Notes: generated from the letters alone by a model not told the origin. DNA of 64,000 bases from CAWINY01 sp963837635 (GCA_963837635.1 CAWINY010000007.1:1364001-1428000); one strand, 5' to 3'; positions 7,946 through 17,217 are shown, counted from the stretch's first letter. A program made the numbers and translations.

Positions 7946-8704
7946 TCAGCGTTTCCCCGAGACAAACGGATCTCCGGCAACGTAGTACCGCAGCGGCGCT
8001 TCGGCTGCCTTGGTGATACCGACTCGCGCGGTGGTCACAATTTCCTCTGTCCGATAACCGTCATCCAGCAGCGCAAGATCCGATTCCGGTGCCAGCAGGT
8101 CTTTGCCGTTGTCACGCGGACGGGTAATGGCCAGAGCTTCGGTCAGCCGACCAGGGCCTGAGGTAAGGAGCTTGAGCTTACTCATCGGCCACCCACATCT
8201 GCCAAAGGCGGGCAGATGTGGGGCACCCTCACCCACTCTAGCCAACACCGGGCTAGAGTGGGGCACCCGCTTCTCTGGCAAGTCCAGCTCCAATTTCCGG
8301 TTCAGTGCCATCTCCTCGATGCCGGCCAGCGGCTTGAGGGCACGGATCAACACGCAGCCCGCATCGCCCTCCGGCAGGCAGGAGACATTCAGGCAGTAGT
8401 GATTGCCGTAAATGAAGTAAACGTAGGCAAATCCCGGAGGTCCGAAGAGCACGGCATTGCGCGGCGTGCGCCCGGCGGCGGCGTGCGCGGCGGGATCGCC
8501 CACTCCCAGGTAGGCTTCGTCTTCCACAATGCGCCCCGCCAGCAGCTTGCATCCGTCTCGTCGCAGCAGTACTTTTCCGAGCAGCTCGCGGGCTACCAAG
8601 CGCGGATCGCGCAGGAAGAACTCGCGCGCCAGCGGCTTCAGGCGGTCCGCATGGAAATGTTCTTTCCGGTAATCTTCGGCAGCAGCAGAGCTTGGTTTCG
8701 GCAT
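7946..8704 (-). CDS. DNA-3-methyladenine glycosylase (AAG/MPG family) with an in-frame repeat insertion
   Basis: The protein removes alkylated purines in base-excision repair. Family features are LARELLGKVLLRR, the catalytic stretch AGRIVEDEAYLGVGDPAAHAAAGRTPRNAVLFGPPG (general-base Glu in VEDEAY), AYVYFIYGNHYCLNV, and LTSGPGRLTEALAI near the end. About 27 residues (146-171) between the ALNRKLELDL helix and KLLTSGPGRL are encoded by two intergenic-type palindromes (8192-8268) read in frame, a loop extension not expected in the family. The catalytic residues lie outside it, so activity may persist. The ATG at 8704 was chosen over an upstream GTG at 8731. Confidence 0.9.
   Translation of the reverse strand: MPKPSSAAAEDYRKEHFHADRLKPLAREFFLRDPRLVARELLGKVLLRRDGCKLLAGRIVEDEAYLGVGDPAAHAAAGRTPRNAVLFGPPGFAYVYFIYGNHYCLNVSCLPEGDAGCVLIRALKPLAGIEEMALNRKLELDLPEKRVPHSSPVLARVGEGAPHLPAFGRCGWPMSKLKLLTSGPGRLTEALAITRPRDNGKDLLAPESDLALLDDGYRTEEIVTTARVGITKAAEAPLRYYVAGDPFVSGKR
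8192..8268. repeat. Two tandem palindromes inside the glycosylase gene
   Basis: 8192-8226 is the CCCACATCTGCC/GGCAGATGTGGGGCACCC hairpin. 8232-8268 has the same rim but a different core, CCCACTCTAGCC/GGCTAGAGTGGGGCACCC. Together they keep the reading frame and have no stop on the coding (minus) strand. Confidence 0.9.
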
Positions 8705-8761
8705 CCTAGATTCCGACAATACACCCGCCACGGAGGCACGAGACCCGGAGATAAGACTATT

Positions 8762-8842
8762 TGCCGCTGATTGACGCTGATCAACGCTGATTTCTTAGGA
8801 ATCCAGAAGCATCTGCGTTCATCGGCGGAATCAGCGGCTTCG
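8762..8842. repeat. ATCAGCG-type inverted repeat
   Basis: GCCGCTGATTGACGCTGATCAACGCTGAT is followed about 35 bp later by CTGCGTTCATCGGCGGAATCAGCGGC, an imperfect hairpin of the same family as 6013-6102. It lies between the divergent glycosylase and glycine-zipper genes. Confidence 0.8.
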
Positions 8843-8947
8843 TCTTTCCTCGGATTCCTCTGTGTCGGAGCCTGCCCTGAGCGAAGTCGAGGGGTGTGTT
8901 TGTGGTAGATTTCCATCCGCGTTACTCGAAGGAAGGTAAGGAGAGTT

Positions 8948-9520
8948 ATGACAAAACGAGCGATTCAAATGGTGTCTGCACTTTTCGTGCTTGCGGTGGT
9001 GGCCGCCGCGCAAGCCATCCCGGCCGGGACGGCTATTCCTGTGCGCATCGGCAGCGAATTGAGTTCCGGAACCGCCAAGCCGGGCGAGACCTTCAAGGGT
9101 ACGGTTGCCCGCGACGTAGTCGTCAAAGGCCAGACCATCGCCAAGGCCGGCGCCACCGTGACCGGCAAAGTGGTCCGGGCCGAACCCAGCGGACGTTTGC
9201 ACAAACCCGGCGTGCTTTCGCTGAGCTTGACCGAGGTGAACGGACATCCGGTACGCACGGTTGCGGTTACGAGCCAGGGAAAGAGCCATACCAAGGGCAA
9301 CGCTGAAAAGATCGGCGGCGGAGCGGTTGCCGGGGCCTTGATCGGCGGTCTGGCCGGCGGGGGCAAGGGCGCCGCGCTCGGAACCCTGGCTGGCGGAGCG
9401 GCGGGAACCGGCGTGGCCGCTTACACCGGCAAGGAGGAAGCCGTGGTCCCGGCGGAGAGCGCACTTACGTTTACCGTCAGTAGCACCGGAAAGTCGGCGG
9501 CGGCCCGCAGGCACAAGTAA
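8948..9520 (+). CDS. Secreted glycine-zipper protein of unknown function
   Basis: A 190-residue protein with a clear Sec signal peptide (residues 1-23, hydrophobic core then AQA). The middle contains a beta-rich region with PAGTAIPVRIGSELSSG and GETFKGTVARDVVVKG, often seen in acidobacterial envelope proteins. Residues about 118-158 form a glycine-zipper stretch (GGGAVAGALIGGLAGGGKGAALG) that could insert in or span a membrane. The C-terminus is short and basic. The start is backed by AAGGAGAG. A role in the envelope is likely, but no specific function can be given. Confidence 0.8.
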   Translation: MTKRAIQMVSALFVLAVVAAAQAIPAGTAIPVRIGSELSSGTAKPGETFKGTVARDVVVKGQTIAKAGATVTGKVVRAEPSGRLHKPGVLSLSLTEVNGHPVRTVAVTSQGKSHTKGNAEKIGGGAVAGALIGGLAGGGKGAALGTLAGGAAGTGVAAYTGKEEAVVPAESALTFTVSSTGKSAAARRHK

Positions 9521-9525
9521 GCGGG

Positions 9526-9595
9526 CGTTCTCCGTTTTCCGTTCTCCGTTTCCCGTTAACGAGCGGCGAACGGAAGACGCGGAACGGAGAACGGA
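9526..9595. repeat. Heptamer repeat hairpin between convergent genes
   Basis: CGTTCTC-CGTTTTC-CGTTCTC-CGTTTCC units in 7-nt steps are followed by inverted GGAACGGAGAACGG units. The resulting hairpin separates the convergent glycine-zipper gene and hemB and could terminate both transcripts. Confidence 0.85.
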
Positions 9596-9597
9596 TT

Positions 9598-10626
9598 TCA
9601 CAGCAGCTTAGCCGCTTCCTTGGCGTAGTAGGTAAGAATGATGCTGGCACCGGCGCGAGCGATCGAGGTCAGCGACTCCAGCATCACGCGATCGCGGTCG
9701 ATCCAGCCATTGCGGGCGGCGGCTTCGATCATGGCGTATTCGCCGGAGACCTGGTAGGCGGCGATCGGCACCTCGAAGCGCTCGCGCGCGGCGCGGATCA
9801 CGTCCAGATAGGGCAGGGCGGGCTTGACCATGAGCATGTCCGCGCCTTCGTCCAGGTCGGCTTCCATCTCCAGCATCGCCTCGCGGAAGTTGGCCGGATC
9901 CATCTGATAGGAGCGGCGGTCGCCGAAGGCCGGAGCGGAGTCGGCTGCATCGCGGAAGGGGCCGTAGAATCCTGAAGCATACTTCGCCGCGTACGACAGG
10001 ACCGGCGTATTGATAAAACCGGCGTCGTCCAGGGCGTCGCGGATGGCGGCCACCCGGCCGTCCATCATGTCCGAGGGAGCGATGATGTCGATCCCGGCGC
10101 GCGCTTGCGCAACCGCGGTCTTGGCCAGGATCTCGAGCGAGGGGTCGTTCACGATCTCGTAATCCGATGCGGCAGCCGCGGCTGCGCCTGCCCCAGCACT
10201 CACCGCTTCCGGTTTGCTCACCGGCTTCACGATGCCGCAGTGGCCGTGCGACATGTACTCGCACAGGCAGACGTCTCCGACGATCAGCAGGCCGGGCACT
10301 TCGCGCTTGATGGCGCGCGCCGCCCGCTGCACGATGCCATCGTCAGCCCATGCGCCGCTGGCAACCTCGTCCTTCTTCTCGGGCAGGCCAAACAGAATGA
10401 TGGCCGGGATACCCAGCGCCTTCGCCTCGCGGGCCTCTTTCACCGCTTCGTCCACCGAAAGGTTGTACACCCCGGGCATGGAGCGCACTTCCTTGCGCAC
10501 ACCCTCACCCGGGCAGACGAATAAAGGATAGATAAACCCTTCCGGCGTCAGACGGGTCTCGCGGACGAACGTACGCAACGGTTCGCTGCGCCGCAGGCGG
10601 CGAAGGCGAGTGACAGGGAAGCTCAT
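9598..10626 (-). CDS. hemB: Porphobilinogen synthase (delta-aminolevulinic acid dehydratase)
   Basis: HemB condenses two 5-aminolevulinate molecules to porphobilinogen in haem synthesis. Visible signatures are FIYPLFVCPGEG, MPGVYNLSVDEAV, the zinc-site segment DVCLCEYMSHGHCG with three Cys, IIAPSDMMDGRV, the Schiff-base Lys in YAAKYASGFYGPF (about residue 212), and the second active-site Lys in MLMVKPALPYLDV (about 267). After HCGIVKP there is an Ala-rich stretch (SAGAGAAAAAASD) about 15 residues longer than usual in a surface region. The gene is divergent from tatA with a 114-bp gap. Confidence 0.96.
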   Translation of the reverse strand: MSFPVTRLRRLRRSEPLRTFVRETRLTPEGFIYPLFVCPGEGVRKEVRSMPGVYNLSVDEAVKEAREAKALGIPAIILFGLPEKKDEVASGAWADDGIVQRAARAIKREVPGLLIVGDVCLCEYMSHGHCGIVKPVSKPEAVSAGAGAAAAAASDYEIVNDPSLEILAKTAVAQARAGIDIIAPSDMMDGRVAAIRDALDDAGFINTPVLSYAAKYASGFYGPFRDAADSAPAFGDRRSYQMDPANFREAMLEMEADLDEGADMLMVKPALPYLDVIRAARERFEVPIAAYQVSGEYAMIEAAARNGWIDRDRVMLESLTSIARAGASIILTYYAKEAAKLL

Positions 10627-10740
10627 GGCGGGATTTTACCACCCCATCCAGCGCTCCTGGGCCCGCGCTACCTCCCGCAACTTGGCGGCTCCCGGCGCTT
10701 GAACTAGAATAGAAGAAACAGCTCGGGGTGGAGGTTTCTC

Positions 10741-10971
10741 ATGTTCGAGGGTCTTTTCCAGCCAATGCATTTGATCGTGATTTTGATTATCTTGTTGCTC
10801 GTCTTTGGCCCCGGCAAGCTGAAAGACTTGGGAAAAGGACTAGGTGAAGGTATTCGCGGGTTTAAAGAGGCGATCAAAGACGAGCCGGACAAGGGCACGG
10901 CCAGCAACGCTTCCAGTACTCCAAGCGCTTCGAATACTCCAAGCAAGGACGACAAGAGTTCGACATCCTAA
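10741..10971 (+). CDS. tatA: Twin-arginine translocase subunit TatA/TatE
   Basis: The 76-residue protein has the TatA layout: a short N-terminal transmembrane helix (HLIVILIILLLVF, residues about 10-22), a hinge with FGPGKL, an amphipathic helix (KDLGKGLGEGIRGFKEAI) and a Ser/Thr-rich polar tail. TatA forms the pore for folded Tat substrates. GGAGG lies 5 bp before ATG. tatB and tatC are not next to it, so the gene stands alone here. Confidence 0.92.
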   Translation: MFEGLFQPMHLIVILIILLLVFGPGKLKDLGKGLGEGIRGFKEAIKDEPDKGTASNASSTPSASNTPSKDDKSSTS

Positions 10972-11443
10972 GTCCGGCAAATTGCTGCAACAACTCCCGC
11001 GTTGTCGGACGCGCTCTGAATGCAGGGCTGAAGCCCTGCTCCACCGCTATAATCCGCAGTATTCATGAATAATTCAGGTTAAGCCTCGCCTCGCATCTCT
11101 TCCTTTGCTTTTCTCTTCTACTTTTACTTTCCCCTTCACTCCAGAGCACCTGAAACTGTATTTACTCCTATAACACGAGCCGGCCGCGTAGGTGAGTTGC
11201 TGCGGACTTCCAAATTTTGAATCCAGCTCAGTACGGCGCAACGGAGCCAGAGAAGCGGATTTCCGTCCCAACGTTGTAAAGCCTTGTCCAGCAGCGTGAT
11301 CCAGCAAGCTTGCGACTGGCACCAGGCGTGCCTTAGCCCCCGGCGAGGCAGGCCTTAATCCCAGCTCGTGCAACTATGCGCCTCCGAGCTGCGGTTTTTG
11401 TGGGTTTTAAAGCCCGCTTTGGCGACCCTGAAGGAGAAAGACA
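10972..11443. other. Leader region of the TonB receptor gene, no gene seen
   Basis: 472 bp without a convincing coding frame. It contains a GCAGGGCT-GA-AGCCCTGC hairpin followed by TCCACC (about 11021-11045), the same motif as the element at 26039-26183. The 200 bp just before the receptor contain several GC-rich hairpin candidates, but I could not match them to a known riboswitch. AAGGAG precedes the receptor start. Confidence 0.5.
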
Positions 11444-14400
11444 ATGATAAGGAAGCTCAGCATCCTTAGTTTGATTCTGGCTCTAGCCACAGGCATTGCA
11501 TTGGCCCAAGGTGGCGCTCGCGGGGCGATTACGGGAACGGTGACCGACACCACCGGCGCCGTGATCCCCAAGGCTAGCGTCAGCATCATCAACCAAGACA
11601 CGGGAGTCACGGAACGAACCCTTACCTCCGGTCCCTCGGGTGAGTTTAGTGCCACGTTCCTGCCGATAGGCACCTATCGCGTGGTGGCCACCGCTACGGG
11701 GTTTTCCAAGACGGTAGCTCCCGACATTCCCGTCCGGGTTGCGGAAACCAGTTTTGTGGCCGTGAAAATGCCGGTGGGAGCGGTAACGGCCGAGGTTACA
11801 GTTACCGGTGCAGCGGCTGCGGTCGATGTAACCGCAGCAACCACCGGGCAAACTCTTACCGGTGACGTCATCAGCGAAATGCCGCTGGCGACGCGCAACT
11901 ACCTTAGCTTGCTCGCCCTCTCCGCCGGCACTAACAGCGAGTTTGCTGACACTACGGCCCTGGGCCGTGGACAAACGACCATTATCGTCAATGGCCAGCG
12001 CCCGGTGAATAATAACTACGAACTGGAAGGGATTAATGCCAACGACGTCAGTTTGCCCCAGTTCGATAATGTGGCGCTACCGAATCCGGACGTCGTCCAA
12101 GAGTTCAAAGATCAAACTTCACTCTACGACGCTTCCCAGGGCCGCAATGGCGGCGGCAACATGCAGGTCAATCTGAAGTCAGGAACGAAGAACTACCACG
12201 GGGATGTTTTCGACTACTACCGCAACAACGTGCTGGATGCCAATAGTTGGTTTCTAAAGCACTCGCAACTTGCGGCAGGGGAGTCGAACAAGGCTCCGGT
12301 GCTGCGCCAGAATGCCTTTGGCGCCTCCATCGGCGGTCCAGTACCGAAAATTAAGGATTTCTTCTTCTTCGGTAACTACTCGGGAGCGCGAGAGGCCTCG
12401 GCGATTGCTGCGGGCACAACAGTTGACACCACCATTCCAGTCTTGCCAGCGGACCGCTCAGCTGCAAGCTTGGCGTCAGCGTTCGGATTGCCAGGCGGCG
12501 CCGCGAGCGTGAATCCGGTCGCCTTGGCCATCTTGAATTTGCCGGCATCGAAGTGCCCGGGGTTCAACGATGGGGTTCACTGTATCCCGTCACTACCAGG
12601 CACTCCGGGCGTGGTGGCGGGGACTACGAACGTAGCCCCTCTACACCTTGCTTCGGTTGGCACCTTCCACGATAACCAGTTCACCGCCACTGTCGACAAA
12701 GGCATCGGGGCCAATGACAAGTTCAACGCGCGCTGGTACTTCGACGATGCTTCCATTATTAAACCCTTCGGAGAGGCGTCTACGCTTCCCTTCACCGAAA
12801 CAAACCCGCTCAGCAACCGGTTCCTCAAGTTGGGATTGACGCACGTCTTTTCGCCCACCACGGTGAACGATTTCCGGTTCGGGTATAGTCGTTACAATTT
12901 CGCCCTTGTCCCGACGCAACCGATTACGCTGGCCGATGTCGGCTCGACGCGTCCCAACTCCGCGGATTTTCCCGGCTTCTGGAAACCCATTATCAAGGGC
13001 GGTAATGGCTTCTCCCTCGGCGCGGATGTTAACGACAATCGTGGTACTCGCGACAACACCTTTGTTTGGGGCGACGACGTTTCAAAGACTCTTGGAAAAC
13101 ACACCCTGCGCTTTGGCGGCGAGATTAACCGCTGGCAGCTTAACCGCTTCAACCATTTTGCTAAAACTGGATCGGTGACATTTGCAACGAACTCGGCATT
13201 TCCGGGTTTCAACGGGTTTCAGGATTTCCTGCTGGGCAATGTCCAAACCACCCAGGGCGAAGCCGGCCTGGATACATTCTATTTCCGCGCCTCGGACATC
13301 GCGGCCTACGTTCAGGATGATTGGAAGGTTACTTCTCGCTTAACTCTTAACCTGGGACTGCGCTGGGAAGGCATCGGTTACGCGCATGTTAAGGGCGACT
13401 TCCTCACCAGCCTGGGCGGCATAAAGGATTGCGGCAATGACACCTGTGCGTCAGACGGAATTTCGGCCCCGCCTTTAGTGTATATCCATCCTTCGGGTGC
13501 TCCCGGAGGGTTCGGTACACCGGGCGTAACCAACTGCACGCTTTTGCATTGCTTCAGTGACAGGAACTTCGCTCCTCGGGTTGGTTTTGCTCTCGACGTT
13601 TTCGGCGACCACAAAACTGCACTACGTGGCGGCTACGGAATCTATTACCAGACCACCTCCAATCAGACGCAATTGCAGTCTGCCGGTGGACCGCCGTTCA
13701 ATGTTCAATTCTCGGCAACCCCTGGATCAGTCACTGCGGCGAACCCATTTCCGCAACTTCTGCCCAACTCGGCTTTCCCGTTGGCAGTAAGTTCGGCCGG
13801 TACGCTGGGAGATCCAAGTTTCGGTATCCCGTCAGGATTCCCGCGACTGAGCGGGTTTAGTGCCAGCGGCACGCCAATTTTTGACAACTCAGCCGGCAAT
13901 TCAGGTGGTATACCCAACCAACAATTCTTCTTCTTCCCGGTGCGCAGCTTCCGCCCGCCTTACACCCAGCAGTGGAACCTGACCTTCCAGCATGAGTTCG
14001 CTCCCAATTGGGTGGTTGAGCTCGGATACGTGGGCAGCAGTAGCTCGTTCCTGTTAGGCCCTGGGCGTGCCCCGAACGCCGGCAGAGCCTGCACTCTGGC
14101 ATCGCCCTGCATGATTCCAAAGTCTGCGCTGTCGTCGACCTTTACTGCGCCTGCCCCCGGCACCCCGAACGTCGTTATGAATTCGGATGGCAGCCTCTCT
14201 ATCACGGGAAGCACGGCTGCTAACCTGAATGCACGTGTGCCCTTGCAATTCCTCGGAACGCAGAGCCCGTTCGCCTTTTTGCAGGAAAACAACTCCCATT
14301 CGACCTTCCACTCATTCCAGGCCACTGTGATCCATCAGTTCGCTAAGGGCATGTACTTCCAAGCCGCCTACACCTGGTCAAAGTCGCTCGACAACGCCTC

Positions 14401-15160
14401 GGGCTCCGAAACGACCGACGAGGCGAATGGTCTGCTCCAGTTGGGTGACCTGTTGAACCTTCAAAGCAATCGCGGGCTCTCCGACTTTGACCGCACCCAT
14501 CGACTGGTTCTCAGCTACAGCTACGAACTGCCCTTTGGCAGTAATCACGGCATGGGCAAGTTGCTTCATGGCTGGACGGTGATTGGTGCTACTGTCCTGC
14601 AGTCAGGCACCCCATTCTCGATAATTGACTCCACCGCCTCTACGATCTCCGATTCAACCGACTTTAACGCCACCAACCTTGCAACCATCATCCCTGGTAC
14701 ACCGCTCTCCGCAGCCTTGACCAGTGGCAGTCAGAGCACCAAGATCAACGGCTTTCTGAATTCGAGTGTGTTCGTCCCAGGCGGCCTTTGCGTGAGCGAT
14801 CAAAACGTAGTCCAGTCATTCGGAGTTTCCGATCCCCGCTGCACCAGCGGCCTCGCTGCCCCCGGCAACGTGCACCGCAACGTGTTCCGCGGCCCGTTCC
14901 AGCAGGAGTGGGATTTCAGCCTGCACAAGACGACGAAGATCACAGAACGGACGAACTTTGAGTTCGGGGCTGATTTCTTCAATATCTTCAACCACCCCTC
15001 TTTCGCAAGCCCGCAATCCGGCCCAGGAAGCACGGCTTCCTTGTACACGGGCGGCTCTAGCGGCAATTATGGGTTGGTAGATATTTCGGGGAATACATCG
15101 ATCTTGCAGACGGTGAACCGGCCCCGCATTATCCAATTCGTCGGCAAGATCTCCTTCTAG
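11444..15160 (+). CDS. TonB-dependent receptor, Oar-like, with N-terminal carboxypeptidase-regulatory domain
   Basis: A 1238-residue outer-membrane protein. Residues 1-21 form a signal peptide. Residues about 24-110 are a CarboxypepD_reg beta-sandwich (GAITGTVTDTTGAVIPKASV, SGEFSATFLPIGTYRV). A plug follows (about 120-250, with TRNYLSLLALSAGTN, IIVNGQRPVNNNYELEGINAND and GGNMQVNLKSGTKNYHG). The rest is a long barrel ending in VGKISF with terminal Phe. Acidobacteria encode many such paralogues, thought to import glycans or other large substrates; the actual ligand is unknown. The start has AAGGAG nearby, and a terminator follows the stop. Confidence 0.93.
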   Translation: MIRKLSILSLILALATGIALAQGGARGAITGTVTDTTGAVIPKASVSIINQDTGVTERTLTSGPSGEFSATFLPIGTYRVVATATGFSKTVAPDIPVRVAETSFVAVKMPVGAVTAEVTVTGAAAAVDVTAATTGQTLTGDVISEMPLATRNYLSLLALSAGTNSEFADTTALGRGQTTIIVNGQRPVNNNYELEGINANDVSLPQFDNVALPNPDVVQEFKDQTSLYDASQGRNGGGNMQVNLKSGTKNYHGDVFDYYRNNVLDANSWFLKHSQLAAGESNKAPVLRQNAFGASIGGPVPKIKDFFFFGNYSGAREASAIAAGTTVDTTIPVLPADRSAASLASAFGLPGGAASVNPVALAILNLPASKCPGFNDGVHCIPSLPGTPGVVAGTTNVAPLHLASVGTFHDNQFTATVDKGIGANDKFNARWYFDDASIIKPFGEASTLPFTETNPLSNRFLKLGLTHVFSPTTVNDFRFGYSRYNFALVPTQPITLADVGSTRPNSADFPGFWKPIIKGGNGFSLGADVNDNRGTRDNTFVWGDDVSKTLGKHTLRFGGEINRWQLNRFNHFAKTGSVTFATNSAFPGFNGFQDFLLGNVQTTQGEAGLDTFYFRASDIAAYVQDDWKVTSRLTLNLGLRWEGIGYAHVKGDFLTSLGGIKDCGNDTCASDGISAPPLVYIHPSGAPGGFGTPGVTNCTLLHCFSDRNFAPRVGFALDVFGDHKTALRGGYGIYYQTTSNQTQLQSAGGPPFNVQFSATPGSVTAANPFPQLLPNSAFPLAVSSAGTLGDPSFGIPSGFPRLSGFSASGTPIFDNSAGNSGGIPNQQFFFFPVRSFRPPYTQQWNLTFQHEFAPNWVVELGYVGSSSSFLLGPGRAPNAGRACTLASPCMIPKSALSSTFTAPAPGTPNVVMNSDGSLSITGSTAANLNARVPLQFLGTQSPFAFLQENNSHSTFHSFQATVIHQFAKGMYFQAAYTWSKSLDNASGSETTDEANGLLQLGDLLNLQSNRGLSDFDRTHRLVLSYSYELPFGSNHGMGKLLHGWTVIGATVLQSGTPFSIIDSTASTISDSTDFNATNLATIIPGTPLSAALTSGSQSTKINGFLNSSVFVPGGLCVSDQNVVQSFGVSDPRCTSGLAAPGNVHRNVFRGPFQQEWDFSLHKTTKITERTNFEFGADFFNIFNHPSFASPQSGPGSTASLYTGGSSGNYGLVDISGNTSILQTVNRPRIIQFVGKISF

Positions 15161-15193
15161 ACCGAACCTCGCAGTGTTGCGGTTTTCCCCGCA

Positions 15194-15224
15194 GCGGTCC
15201 CGAGCGAATCGGGGCCGCTTTTTT
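15194..15224 (+). terminator. Rho-independent terminator after the TonB receptor
   Basis: GCGGTCCCGA pairs with TCGGGGCCGC (one T-G pair) around a five-base loop and is followed by six T residues, 33 bp after the stop codon. Confidence 0.9.
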
Positions 15225-15358
15225 GTGTTGAGGCAGGCGGATTTCGAGTCGTTGTATCCGACATCCGTCTCAATCCGTTGTTCCAATCTTCCAAACCGGA
15301 GTATGATTTCCGCCGCAACGGCCTCAACCCGCGCTTCGCGCCGGTCAAGGCTCCGGGG

Positions 15359-15391
15359 TCCCCAACGAACGCGAAGCGTTTGTTGGGGTGG
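15359..15391. repeat. Palindrome CCCCAAC...GTTGGGG before the VOC gene
   Basis: TCCCCAACGAACGC and GCGTTTGTTGGGG pair around a short loop. It ends just before the ribosome-binding site of the VOC gene, so in mRNA it could affect translation start. A related CCAACAA/TTGTTGG hairpin is at about 17000-17035. Confidence 0.65.
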
Positions 15392-15402
15392 AGGAGGTGC
15401 TC

Positions 15403-15771
15403 ATGCTCGGCAAATCCGCATTCGTGATGCTGGTGGTCAGCCATATGGAGCGCAGCGTCGCCTTCTATCGCGACGTCATCGGCATGACGGTAACCCATCA
15501 ATCTCCGGAATGGACGGAGCTGGAAGCCGGTGGAGTTCGCATCGGGCTGCACGCGACTACCGACAAGCTGCACGTCAAGCCGAACGAATCGTACGGCATC
15601 GGTTTTTACGTGGACGACATTCAGCGCGCCTATAGCGACCTGAAATTCAAGAAGGTGCACTTCATCCGCCCGCCTAAGCAGGAAGACTTCGGCTCGCTGG
15701 CCGTGTTTAGCGATCCTGACGGCTACCACATCCAGCTCTGCCAGACGGCGGCGCGAACCAAGGCGGCGTAG
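15403..15771 (+). CDS. VOC (glyoxalase/bleomycin-resistance) family protein
   Basis: A 122-residue, single-unit VOC protein with two beta-alpha-beta-beta-beta modules: VMLVVSHMERSVAFYRDVIGM and WTELEAGGVRIGLH in the first, YGIGFYVDDIQRAYSDL and FGSLAVFSDPDGYHIQLCQ in the second. SDPDGYHIQL is the usual C-terminal metal-site strand. Such proteins include lyases, dioxygenases and resistance proteins, so substrate cannot be deduced. I chose ATG 15403 because GGAGGAGG lies 5-6 bp upstream; an in-frame GTG at 15388 is too close to the palindrome. Confidence 0.85.
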   Translation: MLGKSAFVMLVVSHMERSVAFYRDVIGMTVTHQSPEWTELEAGGVRIGLHATTDKLHVKPNESYGIGFYVDDIQRAYSDLKFKKVHFIRPPKQEDFGSLAVFSDPDGYHIQLCQTAARTKAA

Positions 15772-15773
15772 GG

Positions 15774-16991
15774 TTAGTGTGCCGCCGTTTTGGCGCCGGT
15801 AGAACAGAGCCTGGAGGCGGCAATCGCTTGCAGGGCATCGGCGGCATACTCGACGTCTTGCTCGGTCAAGAACGGGCCAAAGCTAAAGCGTGTGGTTCCG
15901 CCGCGCGCTACCGTGCCGAGTGCCCGATGAATCCCCGGGGCGCAGTGCAATCCGGGGCGGGTGAGAATGCCGTATTCGCTTTCCAAGCGAGCCGCCAGCT
16001 CGTGCGGCGAAAATCCTTCGATCGACACCGAGAACACCCCCACGCGTCCTTGCGCTCCGCGCGGGCCATAGTAGGTAACGTCCTCGAGTTCTCGCAGACG
16101 GCGAACGAAGGTCGCGGTGAGCAGGGCGTCGTGCGCGGCGAGTTTCTCCATCGTCTGTTCGTGGTGCCATTGGAGGGCGGCTAGCAGGGCTGCGATCCCG
16201 ATGGCGTTGTGACTGCCCGCTTCAAATTTGTCGGGCATGAAGTCCGGATGGCGATCCTGTTCGCTGATCGAGCCGGTGCCGCCCTGCCGCACCGTGCGCA
16301 GTACCTTCTCGAGTCCGGGGCGTACATAGAGAAAGCCCGTGCCCAATGGGCCCAGCAGGCCCTTGTGTCCCGGAGCGGCCAGCAAGTCGACGTGGTCAGC
16401 CTGCACGTCGATGGGAACGTGCCCTGCCGATTGCGCCGCGTCTACCAGCAAGGGGACACCATGCTCTTGGGCGACGACACCGATTTCGCGCAGCGATTGC
16501 AGCGTTCCCGTCACATTGCTGGCATGGGTGACGGCGATCAGCCGCGTGTTGGGGCGGATGGCGCGCGCGATGTCGGAGGGATCGACAAAACCGGTCGCCG
16601 GATCAATGGGAACGCGCGTCTGCTCGATCAAGCCTTGCTCGACCAGCTCGTTCACCGGACGCAGGATCGAGTTGTGATCGATTTCGGTGCAGATAAAATG
16701 AGCGCGCCGGCTGGGATCGACCATTCCTTTGAGGGCGAGATTGAGCGCGTCGGAGCAGTTTAGTGTGAAGATAAAATGCTCAGCTTTTTCGCCGTTGAAG
16801 AAGTGGCGAAGCTGCTCGCGGCACTCGGTAATCAGCGCGCCCGACTCGATCGCCTCGCGATAAGCGCCACGCCCGGCGCTGGCTCCTACTTTGGTGGCGT
16901 AGTGCACCAGCGCATCCACCACCACCTGCGGCTTGGGGAAACTGGTGGCGGCATTGTCCATATACAAGCGGTGTGAGCCATGCTGGTCCAT
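15774..16991 (-). CDS. Cysteine desulfurase-like class V aminotransferase
   Basis: A PLP enzyme of 405 residues related to SufS/CsdA. Visible are YMDNAATSFPKP at the N-terminus, HNSILRPV, the cofactor segment DAAQSAGHVPID, the PLP-binding Lys in APGHKGLLGPLG, and a C-terminal loop with the persulfide-type Cys in TRPGLHCAPGIHRALGT. It probably mobilises sulfur from cysteine (or selenium) for cofactors. It is not beside suf or isc genes, so its partner is unknown. Its closest group seems to be the stand-alone family including EF2568-type proteins (from memory). Its 3' end is 2 bp from the convergent VOC gene. Confidence 0.88.
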   Translation of the reverse strand: MDQHGSHRLYMDNAATSFPKPQVVVDALVHYATKVGASAGRGAYREAIESGALITECREQLRHFFNGEKAEHFIFTLNCSDALNLALKGMVDPSRRAHFICTEIDHNSILRPVNELVEQGLIEQTRVPIDPATGFVDPSDIARAIRPNTRLIAVTHASNVTGTLQSLREIGVVAQEHGVPLLVDAAQSAGHVPIDVQADHVDLLAAPGHKGLLGPLGTGFLYVRPGLEKVLRTVRQGGTGSISEQDRHPDFMPDKFEAGSHNAIGIAALLAALQWHHEQTMEKLAAHDALLTATFVRRLRELEDVTYYGPRGAQGRVGVFSVSIEGFSPHELAARLESEYGILTRPGLHCAPGIHRALGTVARGGTTRFSFGPFLTEQDVEYAADALQAIAASRLCSTGAKTAAH

Positions 16992-17138
16992 TGTGCACCT
17001 ATTGGGCCCAACAACCGCTTGGCGCTTGTTGGCGCCCCGCCCGTGTGCCAGCTTTGAACAGCGAGCTGCACCTGCGGGATGAGAGTGTATAAACTTATTA
17101 TTTTACACACCCGCCCGACTGGCCCGACTGGCAGAGTT

Positions 17139-17217
17139 GTAGCGCCGGCGAGACGCCGGCGGGTTCCGTTTGCATCACCACAGCGCAGAGAGCCCGCCGG
17201 CGAGACGCCGGCGCTAC
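17139..17217. repeat. GTAGCGCCGGCGAGACGCCGG inverted-repeat element, copy 1
   Basis: Two arms (GTAGCGCCGGCG-AGACGCCGGCGGG and its inverted counterpart) flank a 29-bp centre containing TTCCGTTTGCATCACC and GCGCAGAGA. A second copy at 22013-22093 has the same arms and nearly the same centre. It lies just after the norZ stop codon. Confidence 0.9.

Noticed and set aside
11074..11373. Minus-strand 99-codon frame before the TonB receptor
   Set aside because: No domain, no ribosome-binding site, biased composition; treated as leader DNA.
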